Assembly: GCA_903813345.2 (NCBI GenBank)
Contig: CAIIXF020000757.1
Location: forward strand, 1-48,674
DNA: 48,674 bases
Direction of reading: 5' to 3'
Source of the DNA: Owenia fusiformis
Lineage: Eukaryota; Annelida; Polychaeta; Sabellida; Oweniidae
Shown: piece by piece, positions 9,345 to 24,200 of the stretch
Position numbering within the stretch: the first letter of the stretch is position 1
Layout of the letters: every line of letters begins with the position of its first letter
The notes under the pieces: model-generated
What the model was told of the DNA's origin: nothing
What the model saw: the letters and a program-made list of their open reading frames with translations, nothing else
Databases searched by the model: none
Position numbers and translations under genes: made by a program

Positions 9345-12300
9345 GGCCAAAATGCCCTAATACGTCACTTCCGCTGAATAGAAAAAAGTAGTATTCAAAA
9401 ATAAATGTAGTCCCAACACAATTGTGATCATGACGAGTCAGTAAGCTAGTATGTAGGCACAGTTGTAATCTTTTTGCAATGGCAACATGCCATTTCTTCT
9501 GAAAATGCGTTTATTTGGGTTATCTGAAGGAAAATTTCGAGTCAAGTGGCGTATTAATTTTGCCTTCATTTTTGTGAATTTCAATTTGTGTCTGCAGAGA
9601 GAGGGGGTAGTGTCACAATTGACCAATTATTTCAAAAAGTAGATGATTGGCCCCTATTGAGTTTAGTGTCAAGATGTAGCTTAGACATAGCTTTAGAACC
9701 TCAGATAGGCCAGTGAGGCCACATAAATCCATAACTCGAGATAAAAAGTCAGGCGTTTGCCCTTTTGCCCATTGACTAGTATGGTGACGTGAATTAGGGC
9801 AGTTTTGCCTATTAGTCACATGTGAAAGTGACCAAAATTTTTTAAAACTACTCAGAATCGCCCAGAATTTAAGTTTATTAGTGTGAAACATATTTTGGAC
9901 GGAGGCAAAAAGGGGAATTTTCATGAACAAATTTAATGTTTTTGCTGAATCAGCAGTTTTCGCTTTTTACCCCAAAAACCACTGATTTTGACGATATTTG
10001 GCTACAATTTTGTCCTTAGTGACCCCTAAATGTCATTTGTTGTCGTAAATGGGGAAGCCAACGAGTTGCTATTCATCATAAAGCTTGAATTTTCCATCTT
10101 ATGGTTTCCAGTATAGAAAGAAGGTACATATCGGGGGTGCAGTCAGAAATTGGTGAGTTAAGTGTCAATTTTGATGTATTTGTTCACTCTGAATGACTAC
10201 ATTCGAGCTAAAAAATATCTCAAAAGTCCCAATTCTCTAGGCCAGAGTCAAAACTGATCAAATTTGTCATCATTTTTCAAATCAGGAGGTTGTTGAATGG
10301 AATAAAGTATGAAAAAGTGATGATTTTAGTAAGATTTTGCCAAAAAGTGGGCCAAATTTGTCCAATTTTCTGGTTCACGGTTCAGTGATTTTGGCTAAAA
10401 ATCGCAATATGCAATAAAATACTCAATTTCTTGACATGATACTGAAAAATGTCACCATCAGGCAGTGGATTTCATGATGTAAATGAAAAACTAGTCAAAT
10501 TTAAAGGAAAACCATTGGGTTCTTGGAAAAATGACCCCAGGGGTAATGAAGTAGCCATATTTTTCATAATTGCTGTCAGAATATTCTTAAACTGCACAAA
10601 ACTACTTGAAAAACTCTAGTAAATTGGAAAAACGCAATTTAAAGCCAGAAATCACCCAACCATGTGGCTATTAGGCCAAAATGCCCTAATACGTCACTTC
10701 CGCTGAATAGAAAAAAGTAGTATTCAAAAATAAATGTAGTCCCAACACAATTGTGATCATGACGAGTCAGTAAGCTAGTATGTAGGCACAGTTGTAATCT
10801 TTTTGCAATGGCAACATGCCATTTCTTCTGAAAATGCGTTTATTTGGGTTATCTGAAGGAAAATTTCGAGTCAAGTGGCGTATTAATTTTGCCTTCATTT
10901 TTGTGAATTTCAATTTGTGTCTGCAGAGAGAGGGGGTAGTGTCACAATTGACCAATTATTTCAAAAAGTAGATGATTGGCCCCTATTGAGTTTAGTGTCA
11001 AGATGTAGCTTAGACATAGCTTTAGAACCTCAGATAGGCCAGTGAGGCCACATAAATCCATAACTCGAGATAAAAAGTCAGGCGTTTGCCCTTTTGCCCA
11101 TTGACTAGTATGGTGACGTGAATTAGGGCAGTTTTGCCTATTAGTCACATGTGAAAGTGACCAAAATTTTTTAAAACTACTCAGAATCGCCCAGAATTTA
11201 AGTTTATTAGTGTGAAACATATTTTGGACGGAGGCAAAAAGGGGAATTTTCATGAACAAATTTAATGTTTTTGCTGAATCAGCAGTTTTCGCTTTTTACC
11301 CCAAAAACCACTGATTTTGACGATATTTGGCTACAATTTTGTCCTTAGTGACCCCTAAATGTCATTTGTTGTCGTAAATGGGGAAGCCAACGAGTTGCTA
11401 TTCATCATAAAGCTTGAATTTTCCATCTTATGGTTTCCAGTATAGAAAGAAGGTACATATCGGGGGTGCAGTCAGAAATTGGTGAGTTAAGTGTCAATTT
11501 TGATGTATTTGTTCACTCTGAATGACTACATTCGAGCTAAAAAATATCTCAAAAGTCCCAATTCTCTAGGCCAGAGTCAAAACTGATCAAATTTGTCATC
11601 ATTTTTCAAATCAGGAGGTTGTTGAATGGAATAAAGTATGAAAAAGTGATGATTTTAGTAAGATTTTGCCAAAAAGTGGGCCAAATTTGTCCAATTTTCT
11701 GGTTCACGGTTCAGTGATTTTGGCTAAAAATCGCAATATGCAATAAAATACTCAATTTCTTGACATGATACTGAAAAATGTCACCATCAGGCAGTGGATT
11801 TCATGATGTAAATGAAAAACTAGTCAAATTTAAAGGAAAACCATTGGGTTCTTGGAAAAATGACCCCAGGGGTAATGAAGTAGCCATATTTTTCATAATT
11901 GCTGTCAGAATATTCTTAAACTGCACAAAACTACTTGAAAAACTCTAGTAAATTGGAAAAACGCAATTTAAAGCCAGAAATCACCCAACCATGTGGCTAT
12001 TAGGCCAAAATGCCCTAATACGTCACTTCCGCTGAATAGAAAAAAGTAGTATTCAAAAATAAATGTAGTCCCAACACAATTGTGATCATGACGAGTCAGT
12101 AAGCTAGTATGTAGGCACAGTTGTAATCTTTTTGCAATGGCAACATGCCATTTCTTCTGAAAATGCGTTTATTTGGGTTATCTGAAGGAAAATTTCGAGT
12201 CAAGTGGCGTATTAATTTTGCCTTCATTTTTGTGAATTTCAATTTGTGTCTGCAGAGAGAGGGGGTAGTGTCACAATTGACCAATTATTTCAAAAAGTAG

Positions 12301-15240
12301 ATGATTGGCCCCTATTGAGTTTAGTGTCAAGATGTAGCTTAGACATAGCTTTAGAACCTCAGATAGGCCAGTGAGGCCACATAAATCCATAACTCGAGAT
12401 AAAAAGTCAGGCGTTTGCCCTTTTGCCCATTGACTAGTATGGTGACGTGAATTAGGGCAGTTTTGCCTATTAGTCACATGTGAAAGTGACCAAAATTTTT
12501 TAAAACTACTCAGAATCGCCCAGAATTTAAGTTTATTAGTGTGAAACATATTTTGGACGGAGGCAAAAAGGGGAATTTTCATGAACAAATTTAATGTTTT
12601 TGCTGAATCAGCAGTTTTCGCTTTTTACCCCAAAAACCACTGATTTTGACGATATTTGGCTACAATTTTGTCCTTAGTGACCCCTAAATGTCATTTGTTG
12701 TCGTAAATGGGGAAGCCAACGAGTTGCTATTCATCATAAAGCTTGAATTTTCCATCTTATGGTTTCCAGTATAGAAAGAAGGTACATATCGGGGGTGCAG
12801 TCAGAAATTGGTGAGTTAAGTGTCAATTTTGATGTATTTGTTCACTCTGAATGACTACATTCGAGCTAAAAAATATCTCAAAAGTCCCAATTCTCTAGGC
12901 CAGAGTCAAAACTGATCAAATTTGTCATCATTTTTCAAATCAGGAGGTTGTTGAATGGAATAAAGTATGAAAAAGTGATGATTTTAGTAAGATTTTGCCA
13001 AAAAGTGGGCCAAATTTGTCCAATTTTCTGGTTCACGGTTCAGTGATTTTGGCTAAAAATCGCAATATGCAATAAAATACTCAATTTCTTGACATGATAC
13101 TGAAAAATGTCACCATCAGGCAGTGGATTTCATGATGTAAATGAAAAACTAGTCAAATTTAAAGGAAAACCATTGGGTTCTTGGAAAAATGACCCCAGGG
13201 GTAATGAAGTAGCCATATTTTTCATAATTGCTGTCAGAATATTCTTAAACTGCACAAAACTACTTGAAAAACTCTAGTAAATTGGAAAAACGCAATTTAA
13301 AGCCAGAAATCACCCAACCATGTGGCTATTAGGCCAAAATGCCCTAATACGTCACTTCCGCTGAATAGAAAAAAGTAGTATTCAAAAATAAATGTAGTCC
13401 CAACACAATTGTGATCATGACGAGTCAGTAAGCTAGTATGTAGGCACAGTTGTAATCTTTTTGCAATGGCAACATGCCATTTCTTCTGAAAATGCGTTTA
13501 TTTGGGTTATCTGAAGGAAAATTTCGAGTCAAGTGGCGTATTAATTTTGCCTTCATTTTTGTGAATTTCAATTTGTGTCTGCAGAGAGAGGGGGTAGTGT
13601 CACAATTGACCAATTATTTCAAAAAGTAGATGATTGGCCCCTATTGAGTTTAGTGTCAAGATGTAGCTTAGACATAGCTTTAGAACCTCAGATAGGCCAG
13701 TGAGGCCACATAAATCCATAACTCGAGATAAAAAGTCAGGCGTTTGCCCTTTTGCCCATTGACTAGTATGGTGACGTGAATTAGGGCAGTTTTGCCTATT
13801 AGTCACATGTGAAAGTGACCAAAATTTTTTAAAACTACTCAGAATCGCCCAGAATTTAAGTTTATTAGTGTGAAACATATTTTGGACGGAGGCAAAAAGG
13901 GGAATTTTCATGAACAAATTTAATGTTTTTGCTGAATCAGCAGTTTTCGCTTTTTACCCCAAAAACCACTGATTTTGACGATATTTGGCTACAATTTTGT
14001 CCTTAGTGACCCCTAAATGTCATTTGTTGTCGTAAATGGGGAAGCCAACGAGTTGCTATTCATCATAAAGCTTGAATTTTCCATCTTATGGTTTCCAGTA
14101 TAGAAAGAAGGTACATATCGGGGGTGCAGTCAGAAATTGGTGAGTTAAGTGTCAATTTTGATGTATTTGTTCACTCTGAATGACTACATTCGAGCTAAAA
14201 AATATCTCAAAAGTCCCAATTCTCTAGGCCAGAGTCAAAACTGATCAAATTTGTCATCATTTTTCAAATCAGGAGGTTGTTGAATGGAATAAAGTATGAA
14301 AAAGTGATGATTTTAGTAAGATTTTGCCAAAAAGTGGGCCAAATTTGTCCAATTTTCTGGTTCACGGTTCAGTGATTTTGGCTAAAAATCGCAATATGCA
14401 ATAAAATACTCAATTTCTTGACATGATACTGAAAAATGTCACCATCAGGCAGTGGATTTCATGATGTAAATGAAAAACTAGTCAAATTTAAAGGAAAACC
14501 ATTGGGTTCTTGGAAAAATGACCCCAGGGGTAATGAAGTAGCCATATTTTTCATAATTGCTGTCAGAATATTCTTAAACTGCACAAAACTACTTGAAAAA
14601 CTCTAGTAAATTGGAAAAACGCAATTTAAAGCCAGAAATCACCCAACCATGTGGCTATTAGGCCAAAATGCCCTAATACGTCACTTCCGCTGAATAGAAA
14701 AAAGTAGTATTCAAAAATAAATGTAGTCCCAACACAATTGTGATCATGACGAGTCAGTAAGCTAGTATGTAGGCACAGTTGTAATCTTTTTGCAATGGCA
14801 ACATGCCATTTCTTCTGAAAATGCGTTTATTTGGGTTATCTGAAGGAAAATTTCGAGTCAAGTGGCGTATTAATTTTGCCTTCATTTTTGTGAATTTCAA
14901 TTTGTGTCTGCAGAGAGAGGGGGTAGTGTCACAATTGACCAATTATTTCAAAAAGTAGATGATTGGCCCCTATTGAGTTTAGTGTCAAGATGTAGCTTAG
15001 ACATAGCTTTAGAACCTCAGATAGGCCAGTGAGGCCACATAAATCCATAACTCGAGATAAAAAGTCAGGCGTTTGCCCTTTTGCCCATTGACTAGTATGG
15101 TGACGTGAATTAGGGCAGTTTTGCCTATTAGTCACATGTGAAAGTGACCAAAATTTTTTAAAACTACTCAGAATCGCCCAGAATTTAAGTTTATTAGTGT
15201 GAAACATATTTTGGACGGAGGCAAAAAGGGGAATTTTCAT

Positions 15241-18200
15241 AACAAATTTAATGTTTTTGCTGAATCAGCAGTTTTCGCTTTTTACCCCAAAAACCACTGA
15301 TTTTGACGATATTTGGCTACAATTTTGTCCTTAGTGACCCCTAAATGTCATTTGTTGTCGTAAATGGGGAAGCCAACGAGTTGCTATTCATCATAAAGCT
15401 TGAATTTTCCATCTTATGGTTTCCAGTATAGAAAGAAGGTACATATCGGGGGTGCAGTCAGAAATTGGTGAGTTAAGTGTCAATTTTGATGTATTTGTTC
15501 ACTCTGAATGACTACATTCGAGCTAAAAAATATCTCAAAAGTCCCAATTCTCTAGGCCAGAGTCAAAACTGATCAAATTTGTCATCATTTTTCAAATCAG
15601 GAGGTTGTTGAATGGAATAAAGTATGAAAAAGTGATGATTTTAGTAAGATTTTGCCAAAAAGTGGGCCAAATTTGTCCAATTTTCTGGTTCACGGTTCAG
15701 TGATTTTGGCTAAAAATCGCAATATGCAATAAAATACTCAATTTCTTGACATGATACTGAAAAATGTCACCATCAGGCAGTGGATTTCATGATGTAAATG
15801 AAAAACTAGTCAAATTTAAAGGAAAACCATTGGGTTCTTGGAAAAATGACCCCAGGGGTAATGAAGTAGCCATATTTTTCATAATTGCTGTCAGAATATT
15901 CTTAAACTGCACAAAACTACTTGAAAAACTCTAGTAAATTGGAAAAACGCAATTTAAAGCCAGAAATCACCCAACCATGTGGCTATTAGTCACATGTGAA
16001 AGTGACCAAAATTTTTTAAAACTACTCAGAATCGCCCAGAATTTAAGTTTATTAGTGTGAAACATATTTTGGACGGAGGCAAAAAGGGGAATTTTCATGA
16101 ACAAATTTAATGTTTTTGCTGAATCAGCAGTTTTCGCTTTTTACCCCAAAAACCACTGATTTTGACGATATTTGGCTACAATTTTGTCCTTAGTGACCCC
16201 TAAATGTCATTTGTTGTCGTAAATGGGGAAGCCAACGAGTTGCTATTCATCATAAAGCTTGAATTTTCCATCTTATGGTTTCCAGTATAGAAAGAAGGTA
16301 CATATCGGGGGTGCAGTCAGAAATTGGTGAGTTAAGTGTCAATTTTGATGTATTTGTTCACTCTGAATGACTACATTCGAGCTAAAAAATATCTCAAAAG
16401 TCCCAATTCTCTAGGCCAGAGTCAAAACTGATCAAATTTGTCATCATTTTTCAAATCAGGAGGTTGTTGAATGGAATAAAGTATGAAAAAGTGATGATTT
16501 TAGTAAGATTTTGCCAAAAAGTGGGCCAAATTTGTCCAATTTTCTGGTTCACGGTTCAGTGATTTTGGCTAAAAATCGCAATATGCAATAAAATACTCAA
16601 TTTCTTGACATGATACTGAAAAATGTCACCATCAGGCAGTGGATTTCATGATGTAAATGAAAAACTAGTCAAATTTAAAGGAAAACCATTGGGTTCTTGG
16701 AAAAATGACCCCAGGGGTAATGAAGTAGCCATATTTTTCATAATTGCTGTCAGAATATTCTTAAACTGCACAAAACTACTTGAAAAACTCTAGTAAATTG
16801 GAAAAACGCAATTTAAAGCCAGAAATCACCCAACCATGTGGCTATTAGGCCAAAATGCCCTAATACGTCACTTCCGCTGAATAGAAAAAAGTAGTATTCA
16901 AAAATAAATGTAGTCCCAACACAATTGTGATCATGACGAGTCAGTAAGCTAGTATGTAGGCACAGTTGTAATCTTTTTGCAATGGCAACATGCCATTTCT
17001 TCTGAAAATGCGTTTATTTGGGTTATCTGAAGGAAAATTTCGAGTCAAGTGGCGTATTAATTTTGCCTTCATTTTTGTGAATTTCAATTTGTGTCTGCAG
17101 AGAGAGGGGGTAGTGTCACAATTGACCAATTATTTCAAAAAGTAGATGATTGGCCCCTATTGAGTTTAGTGTCAAGATGTAGCTTAGACATAGCTTTAGA
17201 ACCTCAGATAGGCCAGTGAGGCCACATAAATCCATAACTCGAGATAAAAAGTCAGGCGTTTGCCCTTTTGCCCATTGACTAGTATGGTGACGTGAATTAG
17301 GGCAGTTTTGCCTATTAGTCACATGTGAAAGTGACCAAAATTTTTTAAAACTACTCAGAATCGCCCAGAATTTAAGTTTATTAGTGTGAAACATATTTTG
17401 GACGGAGGCAAAAAGGGGAATTTTCATGAACAAATTTAATGTTTTTGCTGAATCAGCAGTTTTCGCTTTTTACCCCAAAAACCACTGATTTTGACGATAT
17501 TTGGCTACAATTTTGTCCTTAGTGACCCCTAAATGTCATTTGTTGTCGTAAATGGGGAAGCCAACGAGTTGCTATTCATCATAAAGCTTGAATTTTCCAT
17601 CTTATGGTTTCCAGTATAGAAAGAAGGTACATATCGGGGGTGCAGTCAGAAATTGGTGAGTTAAGTGTCAATTTTGATGTATTTGTTCACTCTGAATGAC
17701 TACATTCGAGCTAAAAAATATCTCAAAAGTCCCAATTCTCTAGGCCAGAGTCAAAACTGATCAAATTTGTCATCATTTTTCAAATCAGGAGGTTGTTGAA
17801 TGGAATAAAGTATGAAAAAGTGATGATTTTAGTAAGATTTTGCCAAAAAGTGGGCCAAATTTGTCCAATTTTCTGGTTCACGGTTCAGTGATTTTGGCTA
17901 AAAATCGCAATATGCAATAAAATACTCAATTTCTTGACATGATACTGAAAAATGTCACCATCAGGCAGTGGATTTCATGATGTAAATGAAAAACTAGTCA
18001 AATTTAAAGGAAAACCATTGGGTTCTTGGAAAAATGACCCCAGGGGTAATGAAGTAGCCATATTTTTCATAATTGCTGTCAGAATATTCTTAAACTGCAC
18101 AAAACTACTTGAAAAACTCTAGTAAATTGGAAAAACGCAATTTAAAGCCAGAAATCACCCAACCATGTGGCTATTAGGCCAAAATGCCCTAATACGTCAC

Positions 18201-21200
18201 TTCCGCTGAATAGAAAAAAGTAGTATTCAAAAATAAATGTAGTCCCAACACAATTGTGATCATGACGAGTCAGTAAGCTAGTATGTAGGCACAGTTGTAA
18301 TCTTTTTGCAATGGCAACATGCCATTTCTTCTGAAAATGCGTTTATTTGGGTTATCTGAAGGAAAATTTCGAGTCAAGTGGCGTATTAATTTTGCCTTCA
18401 TTTTTGTGAATTTCAATTTGTGTCTGCAGAGAGAGGGGGTAGTGTCACAATTGACCAATTATTTCAAAAAGTAGATGATTGGCCCCTATTGAGTTTAGTG
18501 TCAAGATGTAGCTTAGACATAGCTTTAGAACCTCAGATAGGCCAGTGAGGCCACATAAATCCATAACTCGAGATAAAAAGTCAGGCGTTTGCCCTTTTGC
18601 CCATTGACTAGTATGGTGACGTGAATTAGGGCAGTTTTGCCTATTAGTCACATGTGAAAGTGACCAAAATTTTTTAAAACTACTCAGAATCGCCCAGAAT
18701 TTAAGTTTATTAGTGTGAAACATATTTGGACGGAGGCAAAAAGGGGAATTTTCATGAACAAATTTAATGTTTTTGCTGAATCAGCAGTTTTCGCTTTTTA
18801 CCCCAAAAACCACTGATTTTGACGATATTTGGCTACAATTTTGTCCTTAGTGACCCCTAAATGTCATTTGTTGTCGTAAATGGGGAAGCCAACGAGTTGC
18901 TATTCATCATAAAGCTTGAATTTTCCATCTTATGGTTTCCAGTATAGAAAGAAGGTACATATCGGGGGTGCAGTCAGAAATTGGTGAGTTAAGTGTCAAT
19001 TTTGATGTATTTGTTCACTCTGAATGACTACATTCGAGCTAAAAAATATCTCAAAAGTCCCAATTCTCTAGGCCAGAGTCAAAACTGATCAAATTTGTCA
19101 TCATTTTTCAAATCAGGAGGTTGTTGAATGGAATAAAGTATGAAAAAGTGATGATTTTAGTAAGATTTTGCCAAAAAGTGGGCCAAATTTGTCCAATTTT
19201 CTGGTTCACGGTTCAGTGATTTTGGCTAAAAATCGCAATATGCAATAAAATACTCAATTTCTTGACATGATACTGAAAAATGTCACCATCAGGCAGTGGA
19301 TTTCATGATGTAAATGAAAAACTAGTCAAATTTAAAGGAAAACCATTGGGTTCTTGGAAAAATGACCCCAGGGGTAATGAAGTAGCCATATTTTTCATAA
19401 TTGCTGTCAGAATATTCTTAAACTGCACAAAACTACTTGAAAAACTCTAGTAAATTGGAAAAACGCAATTTAAAGCCAGAAATCACCCAACCATGTGGCT
19501 ATTAGGCCAAAATGCCCTAATACGTCACTTCCGCTGAATAGAAAAAAGTAGTATTCAAAAATAAATGTAGTCCCAACACAATTGTGATCATGACGAGTCA
19601 GTAAGCTAGTATGTAGGCACAGTTGTAATCTTTTTGCAATGGCAACATGCCATTTCTTCTGAAAATGCGTTTATTTGGGTTATCTGAAGGAAAATTTCGA
19701 GTCAAGTGGCGTATTAATTTTGCCTTCATTTTTGTGAATTTCAATTTGTGTCTGCAGAGAGAGGGGGTAGTGTCACAATTGACCAATTATTTCAAAAAGT
19801 AGATGATTGGCCCCTATTGAGTTTAGTGTCAAGATGTAGCTTAGACATAGCTTTAGAACCTCAGATAGGCCAGTGAGGCCACATAAATCCATAACTCGAG
19901 ATAAAAAGTCAGGCGTTTGCCCTTTTGCCCATTGACTAGTATGGTGACGTGAATTAGGGCAGTTTTGCCTATTAGTCACATGTGAAAGTGACCAAAATTT
20001 TTAAAACTACTCAGAATCGCCCAGAATTTAAGTTTATTAGTGTGAAACATATTTTGGACGGAGGCAAAAAGGGGAATTTTCATGAACAAATTTAATGTTT
20101 TTGCTGAATCAGCAGTTTTCGCTTTTTACCCCAAAAACCACTGATTTTGACGATATTTGGCTACAATTTTGTCCTTAGTGACCCCTAAATGTCATTTGTT
20201 GTCGTAAATGGGGAAGCCAACGAGTTGCTATTCATCATAAAGCTTGAATTTTCCATCTTATGGTTTCCAGTATAGAAAGAAGGTACATATCGGGGGTGCA
20301 GTCAGAAATTGGTGAGTTAAGTGTCAATTTTGATGTATTTGTTCACTCTGAATGACTACATTCGAGCTAAAAAATATCTCAAAAGTCCCAATTCTCTAGG
20401 CCAGAGTCAAAACTGATCAAATTTGTCATCATTTTTCAAATCAGGAGGTTGTTGAATGGAATAAAGTATGAAAAAGTGATGATTTTAGTAAGATTTTGCC
20501 AAAAAGTGGGCCAAATTTGTCCAATTTTCTGGTTCACGGTTCAGTGATTTTGGCTAAAAATCGCAATATGCAATAAAATACTCAATTTCTTGACATGATA
20601 CTGAAAAATGTCACCATCAGGCAGTGGATTTCATGATGTAAATGAAAAACTAGTCAAATTTAAAGGAAAACCATTGGGTTCTTGGAAAAATGACCCCAGG
20701 GGTAATGAAGTAGCCATATTTTTCATAATTGCTGTCAGAATATTCTTAAACTGCACAAAACTACTTGAAAAACTCTAGTAAATTGGAAAAACGCAATTTA
20801 AAGCCAGAAATCACCCAACCATGTGGCTATTAGGCCAAAATGCCCTAATACGTCACTTCCGCTGAATAGAAAAAAGTAGTATTCAAAATAAATGTAGTCC
20901 CAACACAATTGTGATCATGACGAGTCAGTAAGCTAGTATGTAGGCACAGTTGTAATCTTTTTGCAATGGCAACATGCCATTTCTTCTGAAAATGCGTTTA
21001 TTTGGGTTATCTGAAGGAAAATTTCGAGTCAAGTGGCGTATTAATTTTGCCTTCATTTTGTGAATTTCAATTTGTGTCTGCAGAGAGAGGGGGTAGTGTC
21101 ACAATTGACCAATTATTTCAAAAAGTAGATGATTGGCCCCTATTGAGTTTAGTGTCAAGATGTAGCTTAGACATAGCTTTAGAACCTCAGATAGGCCAGT

Positions 21201-24200
21201 GAGGCCACATAAATCCATAACTCGAGATAAAAAGTCAGGCGTTTGCCCTTTTGCCCATTGACTAGTATGGTGACGTGAATTAGGGCAGTTTTGCCTATTA
21301 GTCACATGTGAAAGTGACCAAAATTTTTTAAAACTACTCAGAATCGCCCAGAATTTAAGTTTATTAGTGTGAAACATATTTTGGACGGAGGCAAAAAGGG
21401 GAATTTTCATGAACAAATTTAATGTTTTTGCTGAATCAGCAGTTTTCGCTTTTTACCCCAAAAACCACTGATTTTGACGATATTTGGCTACAATTTTGTC
21501 CTTAGTGACCCCTAAATGTCATTTGTTGTCGTAAATGGGGAAGCCAACGAGTTGCTATTCATCATAAAGCTTGAATTTTCCATCTTATGGTTTCCAGTAT
21601 AGAAAGAAGGTACATATCGGGGGTGCAGTCAGAAATTGGTGAGTTAAGTGTCAATTTTGATGTATTTGTTCACTCTGAATGACTACATTCGAGCTAAAAA
21701 ATATCTCAAAAGTCCCAATTCTCTAGGCCAGAGTCAAAACTGATCAAATTTGTCATCATTTTTCAAATCAGGAGGTTGTTGAATGGAATAAAGTATGAAA
21801 AAGTGATGATTTTAGTAAGATTTTGCCAAAAAGTGGGCCAAATTTGTCCAATTTTCTGGTTCACGGTTCAGTGATTTTGGCTAAAAATCGCAATATGCAA
21901 TAAAATACTCAATTTCTTGACATGATACTGAAAAATGTCACCATCAGGCAGTGGATTTCATGATGTAAATGAAAAACTAGTCAAATTTAAAGGAAAACCA
22001 TTGGGTTTCTTGGAAAAATGACCCCAGGGGTAATGAAGTAGCCATATTTTTCATAATTGCTGTCAGAATATTCTTAAACTGCACAAAACTACTTGAAAAA
22101 CTCTAGTAAATTGGAAAAACGCAATTTAAAGCCAGAAATCACCCAACCATGTGGCTATTAGGCCAAAATGCCCTAATACGTCACTTCCGCTGAATAGAAA
22201 AAAGTAGTATTCAAAATAAATGTAGTCCCAACACAATTGTGATCATGACGAGTCAGTAAGCTAGTATGTAGGCACAGTTGTAATCTTTTTGCAATGGCAA
22301 CATGCCATTTCTTCTGAAAATGCGTTTATTTGGGTTATCTGAAGGAAAATTTCGAGTCAAGTGGCGTATTAATTTTGCCTTCATTTTTGTGAATTTCAAT
22401 TTGTGTCTGCAGAGAGAGGGGGTAGTGTCACAATTGACCAATTATTTCAAAAAGTAGATGATTGGCCCCTATTGAGTTTAGTGTCAAGATGTAGCTTAGA
22501 CATAGCTTTAGAACCTCAGATAGGCCAGTGAGGCCACATAAATCCATAACTCGAGATAAAAAGTCAGGCGTTTGCCCTTTTGCCCATTGACTAGTATGGT
22601 GACGTGAATTAGGGCAGTTTTGCCTATTAGTCACATGTGAAAGTGACCAAAATTTTTTAAAACTACTCAGAATCGCCCAGAATTTAAGTTTATTAGTGTG
22701 AAACATATTTTGGACGGAGGCAAAAAGGGGAATTTTCATGAACAAATTTAATGTTTTTGCTGAATCAGCAGTTTTCGCTTTTTACCCCAAAAACCACTGA
22801 TTTTGACGATATTTGGCTACAATTTTGTCCTTAGTGACCCCTAAATGTCATTTGTTGTCGTAAATGGGGAAGCCAACGAGTTGCTATTCATCATAAAGCT
22901 TGAATTTTCCATCTTATGGTTTCCAGTATAGAAAGAAGGTACATATCGGGGGTGCAGTCAGAAATTGGTGAGTTAAGTGTCAATTTTGATGTATTTGTTC
23001 ACTCTGAATGACTACATTCGAGCTAAAAAATATCTCAAAAGTCCCAATTCTCTAGGCCAGAGTCAAAACTGATCAAATTTGTCATCATTTTTCAAATCAG
23101 GAGGTTGTTGAATGGAATAAAGTATGAAAAAGTGATGATTTTAGTAAGATTTTGCCAAAAAGTGGGCCAAATTTGTCCAATTTTCTGGTTCACGGTTCAG
23201 TGATTTTGGCTAAAAATCGCAATATGCAATAAAATACTCAATTTCTTGACATGATACTGAAAAATGTCACCATCAGGCAGTGGATTTCATGATGTAAATG
23301 AAAAACTAGTCAAATTTAAAGGAAAACCATTGGGTTCTTGGAAAAATGACCCCAGGGGTAATGAAGTAGCCATATTTTCATAATTGCTGTCAGAATATTC
23401 TTAAACTGCACAAAACTACTTGAAAAACTCTAGTAAATTGGAAAAACGCAATTTAAAGCCAGAAATCACCCAACCATGTGGCTATTAGGCCAAAATGCCC
23501 TAATACGTCACTTCCGCTGAATAGAAAAAAGTAGTATTCAAAAATAAATGTAGTCCCAACACAATTGTGATCATGACGAGTCAGTAAGCTAGTATGTAGG
23601 CACAGTTGTAATCTTTTTGCAATGGCAACATGCCATTTCTTCTGAAAATGCGTTTATTTGGGTTATCTGAAGGAAAATTTCGAGTCAAGTGGCGTATTAA
23701 TTTTGCCTTCATTTTTGTGAATTTCAATTTGTGTCTGCAGAGAGAGGGGGTAGTGTCACAATTGACCAATTATTTCAAAAAGTAGATGATTGGCCCCTAT
23801 TGAGTTTAGTGTCAAGATGTAGCTTAGACATAGCTTTAGAACCTCAGATAGGCCAGTGAGGCCACATAAATCCATAACTCGAGATAAAAAGTCAGGCGTT
23901 TGCCCTTTTGCCCATTGACTAGTATGGTGACGTGAATTAGGGCAGTTTTGCCTATTAGTCACATGTGAAAGTGACCAAAATTTTTTAAAACTACTCAGAA
24001 TCGCCCAGAATTTAAGTTTATTAGTGTGAAACATATTTTGGACGGAGGCAAAAAGGGGAATTTTCATGAACAAATTTAATGTTTTGCTGAATCAGCAGTT
24101 TTCGCTTTTTACCCCAAAAACCACTGATTTTGACGATATTTGGCTACAATTTTGTCCTTAGTGACCCCTAAATGTCATTTGTTGTCGTAAATGGGGAAGC

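Larger units (their letters stand above)
982..15240. repeat. Homogeneous left block of the array (subfamily I)
   Basis: Units starting at 982 through 13332 are all exactly 1329 bp, and the two B-only units here are exactly 859 bp. I saw no substitution in the stretches compared. The first length change is the loss of one G at about 15240. This points to very recent amplification or strong homogenisation, or to consensus smoothing during assembly. Confidence 0.8.
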